Below, piece by piece: positions 36,176 through 45,678 of a stretch of DNA of 64,000 bases. Under the pieces are notes generated by a model. That model had not been told where the DNA came from and made no database searches. It saw only the letters and a list, made by a program, of their open reading frames with translations. The first letter of the stretch is position 1. Each line of letters begins with the position of its first letter. The DNA is from Hankyongella sp964404985 (lineage in GTDB: Bacteria > Pseudomonadota > Alphaproteobacteria > Sphingomonadales > Sphingomonadaceae), in assembly GCA_964404985.1 (NCBI GenBank), contig CAYOMD010000005.1:1-64000 (forward strand), in the 5' to 3' direction. Both the position numbers and the translations under genes were made by a program.

Positions 36176-37257
36176 TGAAAATACTACGCCTTTATCCTTT
36201 TCTGCCACCACAGCCCGGAGGTATGGAAAAACATGTGGCGCGCCTGAGCGTGTATCAGCGTGCACTTGGTCATGACGTCACCATTGCTTTTTGTGAGGGC
36301 GCACCAACATCAGTAGATGACATACGACTCCTCGGTGGTCAGCCAATCCGGGCGTGGAAACCTGTTATTTTAAGGGAACTTTTTTTTTACACCGCTGCAC
36401 TGATCGCACTGCGGCGCCGACGTAGTGAATTTGATGTCATGCATGTGCATGGCGATTGGGCCGCCGCCGCCTGTGGCAGACTACTGGCATGGGCACTGGA
36501 TGTACCTGTGCGGTTGTTCAGTGCTCATGGATATTTGCGTCAATCACCGAAATCCTTGCACGTGTTGCACATAGCGCTTCAAGGCTATGCTGCTGGGTAT
36601 GCCACTGGCGCACGCGAAGCCGCTCTGATGCAGCGGTGTATGCCTGACGCGGAAATCTGGTGGCAACCTAGCGGTATCGAAGAAAAGGTAGAGCTATACA
36701 ATACGCCATTTTTCTCGCACGTGGATGTAATCTGTGTTGCAAATTTTTATCCTGTTAAAAATGTCAGCCTGGTACTTGATATCGCAGCGCTGCTGCCACA
36801 TCGAAGCTTCAGAATCGTCGGTGATGGTCCGGAACGTGCGGTGCTGGAGTCCAAAGTGTACAACTTGGGCCTGGCAAATGTTGAATTTACCGGCAGTGCT
36901 TCAGAGGCAGACGTGCAACGTTATCTGCGCGCGGCATCTATTTTCCTGATCACATCACTTACCGAAGGTACGCCTACAAGCATGATGGAGGCGATTGCGG
37001 CAGGACTGCCCGTGATCAGCTCACCATCCAACAATTATGATGCGTTGATTACGTCCAGCGTGCATGGCTATATACTTTCCTGCTGGGAACCCGACGACTA
37101 TGCCGAGCGAATTGAGGTTATATTGACTAATCCAGCACTTAGGGCAGCAATGAGCACAGCAAATCTTGCTCGTTCTGAACAGTTTGGCTGGTCATATGTG
37201 GCCGAACGCATCACCTCTGTCATGTTGACCTGTCTTCAAAGGAGATCGGACCAATAA
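36175..37257 (+). CDS. GT4-family glycosyltransferase
   Basis: This 360-residue GT-B enzyme begins LRLYPFLPPQPGGMEKHVARLS, a common GT4 start where GGMEKH contacts the acceptor. The C-terminal domain has FRIVGDGPER, and TEGTPTSMMEAIAAGLP as the E-x7-E motif. The ATG at 36175 shares one base with the stop of the preceding gene (TAATG). It is the last gene of the plus-strand island operon, 139 bases before a tRNA gene. Confidence 0.82.
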   Translation: MKILRLYPFLPPQPGGMEKHVARLSVYQRALGHDVTIAFCEGAPTSVDDIRLLGGQPIRAWKPVILRELFFYTAALIALRRRRSEFDVMHVHGDWAAAACGRLLAWALDVPVRLFSAHGYLRQSPKSLHVLHIALQGYAAGYATGAREAALMQRCMPDAEIWWQPSGIEEKVELYNTPFFSHVDVICVANFYPVKNVSLVLDIAALLPHRSFRIVGDGPERAVLESKVYNLGLANVEFTGSASEADVQRYLRAASIFLITSLTEGTPTSMMEAIAAGLPVISSPSNNYDALITSSVHGYILSCWEPDDYAERIEVILTNPALRAAMSTANLARSEQFGWSYVAERITSVMLTCLQRRSDQ

Positions 37258-37396
37258 TTTTAATCAACTCTCTGCTAGTTGTTTGATCACGGTGTTTGAT
37301 GGTGCCGCTCTAACCTGTCGAGGGGCTATGTTTCCACAACGCCCGCCATGTCTCTTGGCGAGTGCGTTACGCGAGTGCTAAGGGCTGGGCAAGGTG

Positions 37397-37471
37397 GGGC
37401 CTGTAGCTCAAGGGTAGAGCTGGCCGCTCATAACGGCTTGGTTGCGGGTTCGAATCCTGCCGGGCCCACCA
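37397..37471 (+). tRNA. tRNA with CAT anticodon, probably tRNA-Ile2
   Basis: A 75-base cloverleaf with acceptor GGGCCTG/CGGGCCC, D stem GCTC/GAGC, anticodon stem GGCCG/CGGCT, loop CTCATAA with anticodon CAT, T arm GCGGG/CCTGC and encoded CCA. The acceptor and the TTGGTTGC variable region resemble tRNA-Ile2, in which C34 is changed to lysidine, more than elongator or initiator Met. The identity is not certain from sequence. It borders the polysaccharide island on the right. Confidence 0.75.
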
Positions 37472-37516
37472 ATCGCCCCCATTCTGCTCGCCACTCTCCC
37501 GCCTGCCCTGCCCAGG

Positions 37517-38692
37517 CTACAGCAGTTCAATGGCCAGCGCGGTTGCCTCGCCGCCGCCGATGCACAGGCTGGCAACGCCGCGCTTGAGTCCGCGCGCCTT
37601 GAGGGCCGCGATCAGGGTTGCGGTGATGCGCGCGCCGCTGGCACCAATAGGGTGGCCAAGGGCGGTCGCCCCCCCGTTCACATTCAGCGTCTCGTGCGGA
37701 ATATTGAGGTCACGCATGGCGATCATGGCGACGGCGGCGAACGCCTCGTTCACCTCAAACAGGTCCACGTCGTCCAGTGTCCAGCGCGCCCGCGCCAGCA
37801 CCTTGCGGATGGCCTCGACAGGCGCGGTCGTAAACTGGGCCGGCGCATGCGCGTGCGCTGCCGTAGCCACAATGCGCGCGACCTGCGCCAGACCCAGACG
37901 CTGGGCAGCATCAGACCGCGCCAGAACCAGGGCCGCCGCCCCATCCGATATCGAGGCGGAGGAGGCAGCGGTGATATTGCCGTCCTTGGCGAAGGCGGGC
38001 TTCAGGGTCGGGATCTTCTCCGGTTTCGCCTTGCCCGGTTGTTCGTCGGTATCGATCACCAGGTCTCCCGCGCGACCGTTGATCGTCACGGCGGCGATCT
38101 CGTCCCGGAACGCGCCGCTGGCGATTGCGGCGCTCGCCCGGCGCAGGCTTTCGATGGCGTAATCATCCATGTCCGCGCGGGTGAACTGGTAGGCCCGGGC
38201 TGTCTCCTCCGCGAAGGCGCCCATGGGCTTACCGCGCTCGTAGGCGTCTTCAAGGCCGTCCATCATCATGGTGTCGATCACGGTGTCGTGGCCGATGCGC
38301 GCACCGGCGCGGTGCTTGGGCAGCGCATAGGGGGCGTTGGTCATGCTCTCCATGCCGCCGGCGACAATCACGTCTGCCATCCCGGATGCCAGAGCCTCGC
38401 AGGCCATGATCGCCGCCTGCATGCCGGAGCCGCACATCTTGTTGACCGTGGTAGCCTCAACCGACTGCGGCAGACCCGCGCCGAGGGCCGCCTGGCGCGC
38501 CGGGGCCTGGCCGAGCCCGGTCGGCAGCACGCAGCCCATGTAGATCCGGTCAATGGCAGTGGTCTCAAGCTGCGCACGCTCAACCGCCGCCTTGACGGCT
38601 GTGGCCCCAAGCGCCGTGGCGGAGACCGGGGCAAGCACGCCCTGGAAGCCGCCCATAGGCGTGCGGGCGTAGGACGCTATGACGATATCCAT
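37517..38692 (-). CDS. Acetyl-CoA C-acyltransferase (thiolase)
   Basis: This 391-residue thiolase catalyses the reversible condensation or cleavage of acyl-CoAs. The acylated Cys87 is in VNKMCGSGMQ, the active-site His is in GHPIGASGAR, and the C-terminal Cys is in LCIGGGEATA. It is closest in feel to acetoacetyl-CoA thiolases (PhaA/AtoB), but broad beta-oxidation thiolases share these motifs. The ATG at 38692 has GAGG 7 bases upstream. It is monocistronic by position. Confidence 0.9.
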   Translation of the reverse strand: MDIVIASYARTPMGGFQGVLAPVSATALGATAVKAAVERAQLETTAIDRIYMGCVLPTGLGQAPARQAALGAGLPQSVEATTVNKMCGSGMQAAIMACEALASGMADVIVAGGMESMTNAPYALPKHRAGARIGHDTVIDTMMMDGLEDAYERGKPMGAFAEETARAYQFTRADMDDYAIESLRRASAAIASGAFRDEIAAVTINGRAGDLVIDTDEQPGKAKPEKIPTLKPAFAKDGNITAASSASISDGAAALVLARSDAAQRLGLAQVARIVATAAHAHAPAQFTTAPVEAIRKVLARARWTLDDVDLFEVNEAFAAVAMIAMRDLNIPHETLNVNGGATALGHPIGASGARITATLIAALKARGLKRGVASLCIGGGEATALAIELL

Positions 38693-38713
38693 GAATGACC
38701 TCATTGATTAGCT

Positions 38714-40528
38714 TCACCCTGTAATAGGTATGTCGGGGGCCAGCGTCCACCGCGTTGGGCTGATGCTGGCCGCGATCGCGACGGGCAGCGGTGAAGGCCG
38801 CTCCAGCGCCAGTGCTGCCACATGCTCCGCCAGTAACGGTGCGAACATGAACCCGCGCCCGCCAAGCCCTGTGAGGGTGAACAGGCTTGGGGCAAGCCGC
38901 CCGGCGACCGGTTGCCGGTCCGGCGTGTTGGCGCGCACGCCGGCCGTGCTGCCAATCGCCCGGCCATCAAGCCGCCTGGCCAAGTCCGGCAACATGGTCG
39001 CCAGTGCTGCAGCGTTACGCCCGGTATCGTCTGCCCGCTCGTCAGTCCTGTCATCGCCGCGGTCGTGGGTCGCACCAAACAGCGCGCCGGTGCGTGTCGG
39101 CACAACATAGCCACCCCAGGCAGCGGCCATCACGGCTTGCTCCGTCTCGACGTGGCTGACCTGACCGCGCATCGGCTCCAGCGGCAGCGGCCACAGATCA
39201 GCGGTCGCATAGCCGCCGGCCAGACACACGACATCGTAACACGCAGTATCTTCGGCTGTTATAACCTGCCAGCCACCGGTGATCTGCTCCAACCGCTCGA
39301 CCCGCGCTGGTCTCACATCGCCTGACAGCCATGCGGCGCGCAGAGCCTGCGGGTCGACGGTGAGCGCGTCCGGCACGATAAAGCCGCCGGCAACCGGCTC
39401 ACCCAGGGCCTTGGTTGCGTCGTCTGCTCCAATCCGGGCCAGCGCCTGCGGCCCCAGTACATGGTCCCCCGCGATGCGGTCGAAGCGCGGGCCATCCTTG
39501 GCATTGCGCTCCAGCCGCACCATGCCGTGCGCGATGATTGCCTGAGGTGCTGTATCCCGGATCAGCGCGATGCTACGCTGGAATGCCCGCGCGCAGAGCT
39601 GCGCCTCCCAACTATCTCCGGCCATCAGGCGCGGCGAGATCAGGGCTGCCGGATTGCCGGAGGCCATAGGGCCAGCATCAAACACAGTTGCGCAAACACC
39701 CAGTGCCGCAAAGGCACGGGCAAGGGCAGCACCGGCGATCCCGGCACCGATGATGGCAACGCACGGCACAGCAGGCTCTGCGCGTTCGCCGGCCGTCTGC
39801 GCCTCCAGTCGCTCCCGCTTGCGGCCGAACCCCGGCAGGCGCGATACCGTGAAGCCTTGGGCTGCTAGGCCGCGCCGGACATCACCGGCAACAGTGTAGG
39901 TCGCAAGGCGGGCACCGGGCGCGCAGTGGCTCGCGACCTGCGCCAGTACCGGCTCCCGCCACATCTCCGGGTTGCGCGCCGGGGCAAAGCCATCAAGGAA
40001 CCAGGCGTCCGCCTTGCCATCCCATTGCTGCAGCGCGGTCTCCACGTCCAGGATCGCGAGGTCGAGAGTGGCCTTGAGGTCGTGCCAGTCGATGCGGTGA
40101 AAGCCGGGCGTCGCCCCGGGCCAGCGGCTCAGCAGCGGGGCCGCCAGGTCCGCTAACGCGGGCCAGTCTGCCAGCGCGCGCACAAGGTCACCATGTGCCA
40201 GCGGGTACCCCTCAACCGAGAAGATATGCAGCCGCCCGGCAGCTGGGCGGGTGTGCCGCCACAGATCAAGCAGCGCCAGTACGTTCAACCCGGTGCCGAA
40301 GCCCAGCTCCCCGACGGTGAAATGGCTTGAACCCCGCCAGCGCTCAGGCAAGCCGCAGCCGCGCAGAAACACCGCCTGCGCTTCCTCCAGCCCGCCATCA
40401 CGGGAGAAATAGACGTCGCCGAAACGGCGCGAGTGCAACACGCCGTCCCGCCAATCCGCGTCCGGCCCGGTCACACCCGCATGCCCGGGAGGATGTTCCT
40501 GCCCGGACACAACCAACGCCCGGCACAC
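38714..40528 (-). CDS. mnmC: Bifunctional tRNA 5-methylaminomethyl-2-thiouridine synthase MnmC
   Basis: This 604-residue two-domain enzyme completes the mnm5s2U34 modification of tRNA wobble uridines. The N-terminal methyltransferase half has GELGFGTGLNVL (about residues 72-83) and ILDVETALQQWDGKADAWFLDGFAP. The FAD-dependent oxidoreductase half begins VAIIGAGIAGAALARAFAALG (near residue 250; only the GAGIAGA core is needed) and ends with GLGGRGFMFAPLLAE. The start at 40528 gives the usual DWRDG-type N-terminus. Both catalytic halves look intact. Confidence 0.9.
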   Translation of the reverse strand: MCRALVVSGQEHPPGHAGVTGPDADWRDGVLHSRRFGDVYFSRDGGLEEAQAVFLRGCGLPERWRGSSHFTVGELGFGTGLNVLALLDLWRHTRPAAGRLHIFSVEGYPLAHGDLVRALADWPALADLAAPLLSRWPGATPGFHRIDWHDLKATLDLAILDVETALQQWDGKADAWFLDGFAPARNPEMWREPVLAQVASHCAPGARLATYTVAGDVRRGLAAQGFTVSRLPGFGRKRERLEAQTAGERAEPAVPCVAIIGAGIAGAALARAFAALGVCATVFDAGPMASGNPAALISPRLMAGDSWEAQLCARAFQRSIALIRDTAPQAIIAHGMVRLERNAKDGPRFDRIAGDHVLGPQALARIGADDATKALGEPVAGGFIVPDALTVDPQALRAAWLSGDVRPARVERLEQITGGWQVITAEDTACYDVVCLAGGYATADLWPLPLEPMRGQVSHVETEQAVMAAAWGGYVVPTRTGALFGATHDRGDDRTDERADDTGRNAAALATMLPDLARRLDGRAIGSTAGVRANTPDRQPVAGRLAPSLFTLTGLGGRGFMFAPLLAEHVAALALERPSPLPVAIAASISPTRWTLAPDIPITG

Positions 40529-40565
40529 GGTGCGGCTGTGCCCCCTGTCGTACCGGTGCGCAGCA

Positions 40566-41294
40566 TCAGCGGTTATCTGCGTCCACTTGAATGTTGGCCG
40601 CCATTTTCTGCACCAGCGCGATCGCCTCGACGATCAGCATCCGCATGGCATCCGTCGCTGCTTCGGGGTCTTTCGCGACAATAGCATCATAGACCCTCTG
40701 GTGGTCGGCCACACTGGCGAGGCGGACCCCTTTCATCTGGTTGGTCAGGCGAATGGAGGTGCGCAGCGCTGCACCAACAAGATCGCGCAGGCGCGCCATG
40801 AACCGATTGCCGCTGGCCTCGAGCACGGCAACGTGAAAGTCAATATCGCTTTGCAGGGGGTCATCCAGACCTTTGTCGGCCTTCTGCATGCGCTCAAGGG
40901 CAACGCCGATTTTCGCCACCGCTTGTGGTGTCGCGCATCGCGCCGCCATGCCCGCAGCGGCCGGCTCGACGGCGAGCCGGATCGCCAGAAATTCGAGCAG
41001 CAGAGGTGCGGAGAAATTACGCTCCAGCAGCCAGCCCAGGACATCAGGGTCCAGCAGGTTCCAAGAGGCCTCCGACTGGACCCAGGTGCCCTGCCGCGGC
41101 CTTGACCCCAGCAGGCCTTTTGCCGTCAGCATCTTTATGGCTTCACGCAAAACGGAACGACTGACGGAGAGCTTATTGCAAAGATAGGCCTCGATTGGAA
41201 AAGGATTGTCCGGGCCATACACGCCCTTGACGATATCTCCCCCCAGTTCATGCATCACATGATAGGTGAGATTGCGACCCAATTGTCTTTGCAT
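40566..41294 (-). CDS. FadR/GntR-family regulator of galactose catabolism
   Basis: This 242-residue regulator has an N-terminal winged helix (SVSRSVLREAIKMLTAKGLL, with the GntR recognition helix) and a C-terminal FCD ligand domain with a metal-binding pattern (DIDFHVAVLEASGN near residue 148). Its position as last gene of the catabolic operon, 8 bases after the lactonase gene, suggests it controls this locus in response to galactonate or a KDGal-type effector. DgoR of E. coli is the closest functional analogue. The ATG at 41294 has GAGGAG just upstream. Confidence 0.85.
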   Translation of the reverse strand: MQRQLGRNLTYHVMHELGGDIVKGVYGPDNPFPIEAYLCNKLSVSRSVLREAIKMLTAKGLLGSRPRQGTWVQSEASWNLLDPDVLGWLLERNFSAPLLLEFLAIRLAVEPAAAGMAARCATPQAVAKIGVALERMQKADKGLDDPLQSDIDFHVAVLEASGNRFMARLRDLVGAALRTSIRLTNQMKGVRLASVADHQRVYDAIVAKDPEAATDAMRMLIVEAIALVQKMAANIQVDADNR

Positions 41295-41302
41295 TTTACT
41301 CC

Positions 41303-42193
41303 TCATGTCAAATTATAGTTATTTAATTGTACAATATCTTCTTTAATTCCACAGATATCTGTCTTGTAGATCAAAATATCTCCGGCAAGTGGCTCTGCAC
41401 GTAGCTGGTCTGTATCCAAACCATCCCTTGCCGTAGTGACACACACGAAATCAAGGCTATCGCCACCAAAACAGACACAGCTCGGTTGGGAAACCGGGAC
41501 CGGGATAATTCTCTCTATCGCGCCGTCGGGCGTATAGCGCACGACCCTGCTGCCGCCCCACTGTGCGCTCCAGTAGCAGCCCTCGGCATCAACGGTGGCA
41601 CCGTCCGGGTATATTCCCTCCGGCGTTTGCGCAAATACACTAGAACTGCCCGGCATGCCGGTTTCGGCATCAACCGCAAAACGCCATATGGCGCGCGTCG
41701 GGCTGTCCGCAAAGTACATCCAGCGACCGTCAGGGCTCCAGGCCAGGCCATTCGAGATGGTCACGTCTGTCACCGTGCGCTGCGGTCCGCTCACCGGGTC
41801 CAGGCAATAGAGTGCCCCGCGTCGCGCGCCGGCGGTGCTTTCGTCCTCAATCATGGTGCCAGCCCAGAACCGGCCCCTGCGATCCACCCGCCCGTCATTG
41901 AAGCGTATGCCGCTTGCGGGGGCCTCGATGCGGGAGACCCAGTTCAGCGCAGCGGTATCCGGCTCGAAGGTGGCAAAACCAGTCTCAAAAGCGCAAAGCA
42001 GAAGGCTGTCACGGCTGGTCAGGGCGAAGGACCCCAGCCGTTCCGGGAGAGGCACCGAATGGAGCGCGCGGCTTGCCCAGTCCCAGGTACCCAGCGTCTT
42101 GCCCTGGATGTCCGTCCACCAGAGCCTGCCGTCATGCCACTGAATGCCCTCGCCAAGAATAGCGCCCGCGGGAATGACATAGTCCGGCGTCAT
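41303..42193 (-). CDS. SMP-30/gluconolactonase family lactonase
   Basis: This 296-residue six-bladed beta-propeller opens sugar lactones with a divalent metal. It has GEGIQWHDGRLWWTDI near residues 14-29 (metal-binding Glu), RFNDGRVDRRGRFWAGTM, and SNGLAWSPDGRWMYFADS with the catalytic Asn/Asp. In this operon it would hydrolyse galactono-1,4- or 1,5-lactone to galactonate. The 3' end is 8 bases from the regulator and the start overlaps dgoA by four bases. Confidence 0.88.
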   Translation of the reverse strand: MTPDYVIPAGAILGEGIQWHDGRLWWTDIQGKTLGTWDWASRALHSVPLPERLGSFALTSRDSLLLCAFETGFATFEPDTAALNWVSRIEAPASGIRFNDGRVDRRGRFWAGTMIEDESTAGARRGALYCLDPVSGPQRTVTDVTISNGLAWSPDGRWMYFADSPTRAIWRFAVDAETGMPGSSSVFAQTPEGIYPDGATVDAEGCYWSAQWGGSRVVRYTPDGAIERIIPVPVSQPSCVCFGGDSLDFVCVTTARDGLDTDQLRAEPLAGDILIYKTDICGIKEDIVQLNNYNLT

Positions 42194-42822
42194 TGCCCTG
42201 TCGCGTCCCGGTAGGCCTGCACCGCCGCAACCGCGCGGGCAGCCACATCCTCAATGCTTCTGCCCGCCTTGTAGAGCTCGCCGCCGAGGCCAAAGCCGCA
42301 CACCCCGGCCTCCAGCCACTGCGCCATCTGGCTAGGGCCAACCCCCCCGACCGCGAACAGCCTCACCTCCTTCGGCAGCACTGCGCCGAGCGCCTGGGCA
42401 TGCCCCGGACCATAAGTCCCGGCCGGGAACAGCTTGAGATCGCGTGCGCCGGCATCCCAGGCCGCAAAGGCCTCTGTCGCCGTGGCGATCCCCGGCATGA
42501 CGAGCATCCCTTTCTCCAACGCACGCCGGATCACATCCGGGTTGGTATTGGGGCTGACGATCAGTCGGCCGCCAGCGCCTGCCACGGCATCCACCTGCTC
42601 GGCAGACAGCACGGTGCCGGCCCCGATCACACAGCCGGAAAACGCGGCATCCGACGTCAGTCGTTCGATGGATTGGAGCGGCTCCGGAGAGTTCAGCGGC
42701 ACTTCAATCCGCCGAATGCCCACCGCGACCAGCGCCAGGGCGACCCCCGTCACCTCATCCGGGCGAACGCCGCGCAAAATGGCTACAAGCCCCTCGGCGA
42801 CGGGTAAAGGCGCTGAGCGCAT
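42190..42822 (-). CDS. dgoA: 2-dehydro-3-deoxy-6-phosphogalactonate aldolase
   Basis: This 210-residue class I aldolase cleaves KDPGal to pyruvate and glyceraldehyde 3-phosphate. Glu40 (IRRIEVPLNSP) and the Schiff-base Lys130 (DLKLFPAGTYGPGH) are those of the KDPG/KDPGal family; the LFPAGTYGPG form is typical of DgoA more than Eda. The ATG at 42822 shares one base with the dgoK stop; a GTG three bases upstream is possible. Confidence 0.9.
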   Translation of the reverse strand: MRSAPLPVAEGLVAILRGVRPDEVTGVALALVAVGIRRIEVPLNSPEPLQSIERLTSDAAFSGCVIGAGTVLSAEQVDAVAGAGGRLIVSPNTNPDVIRRALEKGMLVMPGIATATEAFAAWDAGARDLKLFPAGTYGPGHAQALGAVLPKEVRLFAVGGVGPSQMAQWLEAGVCGFGLGGELYKAGRSIEDVAARAVAAVQAYRDATGQ

Positions 42823-43730
42823 CACAGGTAATCCTTATACGAGTTGAGGCCAGCGAGAACTGCGGCCTCGCCATCCAGAACAGCGGTCTTCAGGCCGAAT
42901 ACATTGGCGGCTTCGGCATAAAGGTGAGCCATGGCAGTCTCACCGATCAAGGTTACGGAGCTGATGCCCTGCCCGAGGCCAGTAGCCCAGGAGAATTCGG
43001 CCCCGATCAGGAGCCCGGACAGAAACGCCTCAGCATCAACGCGCCGCATCTGGTCGCGGATTTGCCGGCTGCGCGTCTCGAACATCAATGCGGTGACGGC
43101 GCTGCCGCGGTTATCAGCAGCGCGCTTCACTCCCTGGAGGAAAATGCCCGGCCCGGCCACACCGTCCGGCTCCGCACGCAGCAAGATGCTATGCTCCTTG
43201 AGGATGGCGAACAATTCGCCGGTCATGACGGTTTGAAAGGCGGCGATGCAGCCATCCTGCAATTTGATCCACTTGCTGTGGGTGCCGGGCAGGCACAGCC
43301 ACTGGGCGCCTTGGGCCAGCGCGGGGTTAAGGCTCATGGCCCCGACGATCTGGGTTTCCTCGCCACGCATCACATCCGGCGCACCCAGCAGGCTGAGGCC
43401 GGCAACACCGGGCACGATTGCGACGGCTGGACCTGCATGCGCAATGGCTCCGGCAATCTGGGTGCGCGTCGCCGGACACGTCACATAGCCAGCGTCGATC
43501 CAGCCCAGATTAGACCCGACCATCCCGCACAACAGCGCTGGCAACGGGCCGTTTTTCTTACACCAAGCTTGCGTGATATCTTGAAAAACAGTGCCACAAT
43601 CCTGACCACTCTTCAGGATCGGCCCCAAGCCAGGGCCGCGCAGGCGCTCAACAACCTCCTGACCGGCACAAAGAAACAAGCGGCTGTGGCTTGTCCCCCA
43701 GTCACCGACGATCCGATCTGGCGTCGCCAT
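42822..43730 (-). CDS. dgoK: 2-dehydro-3-deoxygalactonokinase
   Basis: This 302-residue kinase phosphorylates KDGal with ATP. Family features are the N-terminal nucleotide-binding DWGTSHSRLFL (about residues 9-19), CGMVGSNLGW and LPGTHSKWIKL with TVMTGELFAIL. It sits between the dehydratase and the aldolase genes, in the order of the De Ley-Doudoroff pathway, with an 11-base gap to the former and a 1-base overlap with the latter. Confidence 0.92.
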   Translation of the reverse strand: MATPDRIVGDWGTSHSRLFLCAGQEVVERLRGPGLGPILKSGQDCGTVFQDITQAWCKKNGPLPALLCGMVGSNLGWIDAGYVTCPATRTQIAGAIAHAGPAVAIVPGVAGLSLLGAPDVMRGEETQIVGAMSLNPALAQGAQWLCLPGTHSKWIKLQDGCIAAFQTVMTGELFAILKEHSILLRAEPDGVAGPGIFLQGVKRAADNRGSAVTALMFETRSRQIRDQMRRVDAEAFLSGLLIGAEFSWATGLGQGISSVTLIGETAMAHLYAEAANVFGLKTAVLDGEAAVLAGLNSYKDYL

Positions 43731-43741
43731 GCTGATCTGCC

Positions 43742-45484
43742 CTAGTGAGATTCACGCGTGACAACATTGCCACTAGCGCCGCGCAGGAAATCCAGGTCGC
43801 ACCCCTGATCGGCTTGCAGGACATGGGCCCTGTACAGACCAGCCCAGCCGCGCTCTTGGGCCTTATCGCTCTCGGCGGGCACCCACCGTGCGCGTCGTTG
43901 CGCGAGTTCCTGCTCATCCACCAGGAGTTCCAGACGGCGTCCCGGCATGTCGACCAGGATTTCATCCCCGGTTTCCACAAAAGCCAGCGGTCCGCCGGTT
44001 GCTGCCTCCGGGGCCACATGAAGAATGACCGTTCCAAAGGCCGTGCCGCTCATGCGCGCATCGGAGATGCGGACCATGTCGCGCACGCCCTGGGCCAGCA
44101 TTTTTGCCGGCAGCGGCATATTGCCGACCTCCGGCATTCCGGGATAACCGCGCGGGCCGCAGCCCTTGAGGACCAGAATGGACTGCGCATCGACATCCAG
44201 CGCGGGGTCGTCGATACGCGCCCGCAAGTCTTCGATCGACTCAAACACCAGTGCCCGGCCACGATGCTGCAAAAGCTCCTGCGAGGCCGCAGAGGGCTTC
44301 ATGACGGCACCGCTCGGGGCAAGGTTGCCACGCAGAACCGCGAATCCGGATACCGGGCCGACCGGGTTCGCCAGCGTGCGGATGACCTCCGTGTTATACA
44401 CTTCCGCTTTCGCGATCACGTCGCCAAGCGTGCCACCGTCGGCGGTTGGCGCATCGAGCGCCAGCTTGTCCGCGATCTGCGCCATGGCTGCAGGAAGCCC
44501 GCCTGCATAATGGAAGTCTTCCATCAGATACCGGCCGGATGGTGCCAGATCGACCAGCAGCGGGATATCCCGGCTGAGCCGGTCGAAGTCCTCCAGTGTC
44601 AAGTCGATGCCGAGACGGCCGGCTATCGCCAGCAGGTGGAGCACGATATTGGTCGACCCGCCAATCACCGCGCATACGCGGATGGCATTCTCGAGGCTCT
44701 TGCGCGTCACAATATCGGCCAGCCGGATGTCCGCGTGCACCATCTCCACGATGCGACGCCCGGTCACATGCGAGAGCGTCCGGCGGCGTCCGTCGACGGC
44801 CGGTAAGGTGGCGTTCTCGCTCAGCGACAGCCCCATGGCCTCCACCATGCAGGCCATTGTCGAGGCCGTCCCCATAGTCATGCAGGTGCCCGCCGAGCGC
44901 GACATGCCCGACTCCGCCGCCAGAAAATCCCGCATGGGCATTTTTCCTGCCCGCACATCCTCGGAGAAGCGCCACACATCGGTCCCGGAGCCGATGTCGC
45001 GCCCCTTGAACTTGCCGTTCAACATCGGCCCGGAGGAGACCACCAGTGTCGGCAGATTCACGCTTGCCGCACCCATCAATTGACCAGGAGTGGTCTTGTC
45101 GCACCCGCCCAGCAGCACGACACCATCGATGGGATTGCCGCGGATGGACTCCTCCACCTCCATGGCCAGCAGGTTGCGAAACAGCATGGCGGTCGGGCGC
45201 ATCTGGGTTTCGCCAAGGCTCATCGCCGGAAATTCGACCGGCAATCCGCCCTGTTCCCAGACACCGCGCGCGACATGGTCGGCCAGGTCCCGCAAATGCG
45301 CATTGCACGGGGTCAGTTGAGACCAAGTGTTGCAGATGCCGATAACAGGCCGCCCATCAAAGACATCATCGGGCAGGCCTTCGCTTTTCATCCAGCTTCT
45401 ATGGATGAAGCCATCACGATCCAGTTTGCCGTAACTGCCATGACTGCGTAACGGCTTGTGCCCCCTTGCTGGTCGGTCAGACAT
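43742..45484 (-). CDS. IlvD/Edd-family sugar acid dehydratase
   Basis: This 580-residue dehydratase has the three Fe-S cysteine ligands of the group: Cys60 (SQLTPCNAH), Cys128 (LGGCDKTTPGQ) and Cys201 (SAGTCMTMGTAS), spaced almost exactly as in Rhizobium L-arabinonate dehydratase (59, 127, 200). Members dehydrate arabinonate, fuconate, xylonate and galactonate. The neighbouring dgoK and dgoA make galactonate (to KDGal) the best assignment. It is first in the minus-strand catabolic operon dehydratase-dgoK-dgoA-lactonase-regulator. Confidence 0.88.
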   Translation of the reverse strand: MSDRPARGHKPLRSHGSYGKLDRDGFIHRSWMKSEGLPDDVFDGRPVIGICNTWSQLTPCNAHLRDLADHVARGVWEQGGLPVEFPAMSLGETQMRPTAMLFRNLLAMEVEESIRGNPIDGVVLLGGCDKTTPGQLMGAASVNLPTLVVSSGPMLNGKFKGRDIGSGTDVWRFSEDVRAGKMPMRDFLAAESGMSRSAGTCMTMGTASTMACMVEAMGLSLSENATLPAVDGRRRTLSHVTGRRIVEMVHADIRLADIVTRKSLENAIRVCAVIGGSTNIVLHLLAIAGRLGIDLTLEDFDRLSRDIPLLVDLAPSGRYLMEDFHYAGGLPAAMAQIADKLALDAPTADGGTLGDVIAKAEVYNTEVIRTLANPVGPVSGFAVLRGNLAPSGAVMKPSAASQELLQHRGRALVFESIEDLRARIDDPALDVDAQSILVLKGCGPRGYPGMPEVGNMPLPAKMLAQGVRDMVRISDARMSGTAFGTVILHVAPEAATGGPLAFVETGDEILVDMPGRRLELLVDEQELAQRRARWVPAESDKAQERGWAGLYRAHVLQADQGCDLDFLRGASGNVVTRESH

Positions 45485-45678
45485 TTATGACGGTTCTTTC
45501 ATTTGAATTCGCGCCCAGAGGACCTGCTTTTTATGCACCCACACCGAAGCGGGACTCTATTCATCGCAGTCTTGTATTTTTATATGATGATTGGACGGAA
45601 AGTAAAGCGCCACATAAGATAGGCCAGCACAACCTGTTCAAAAATATTTGCAAACCAGACTCAATGGAGGATCGCAGC

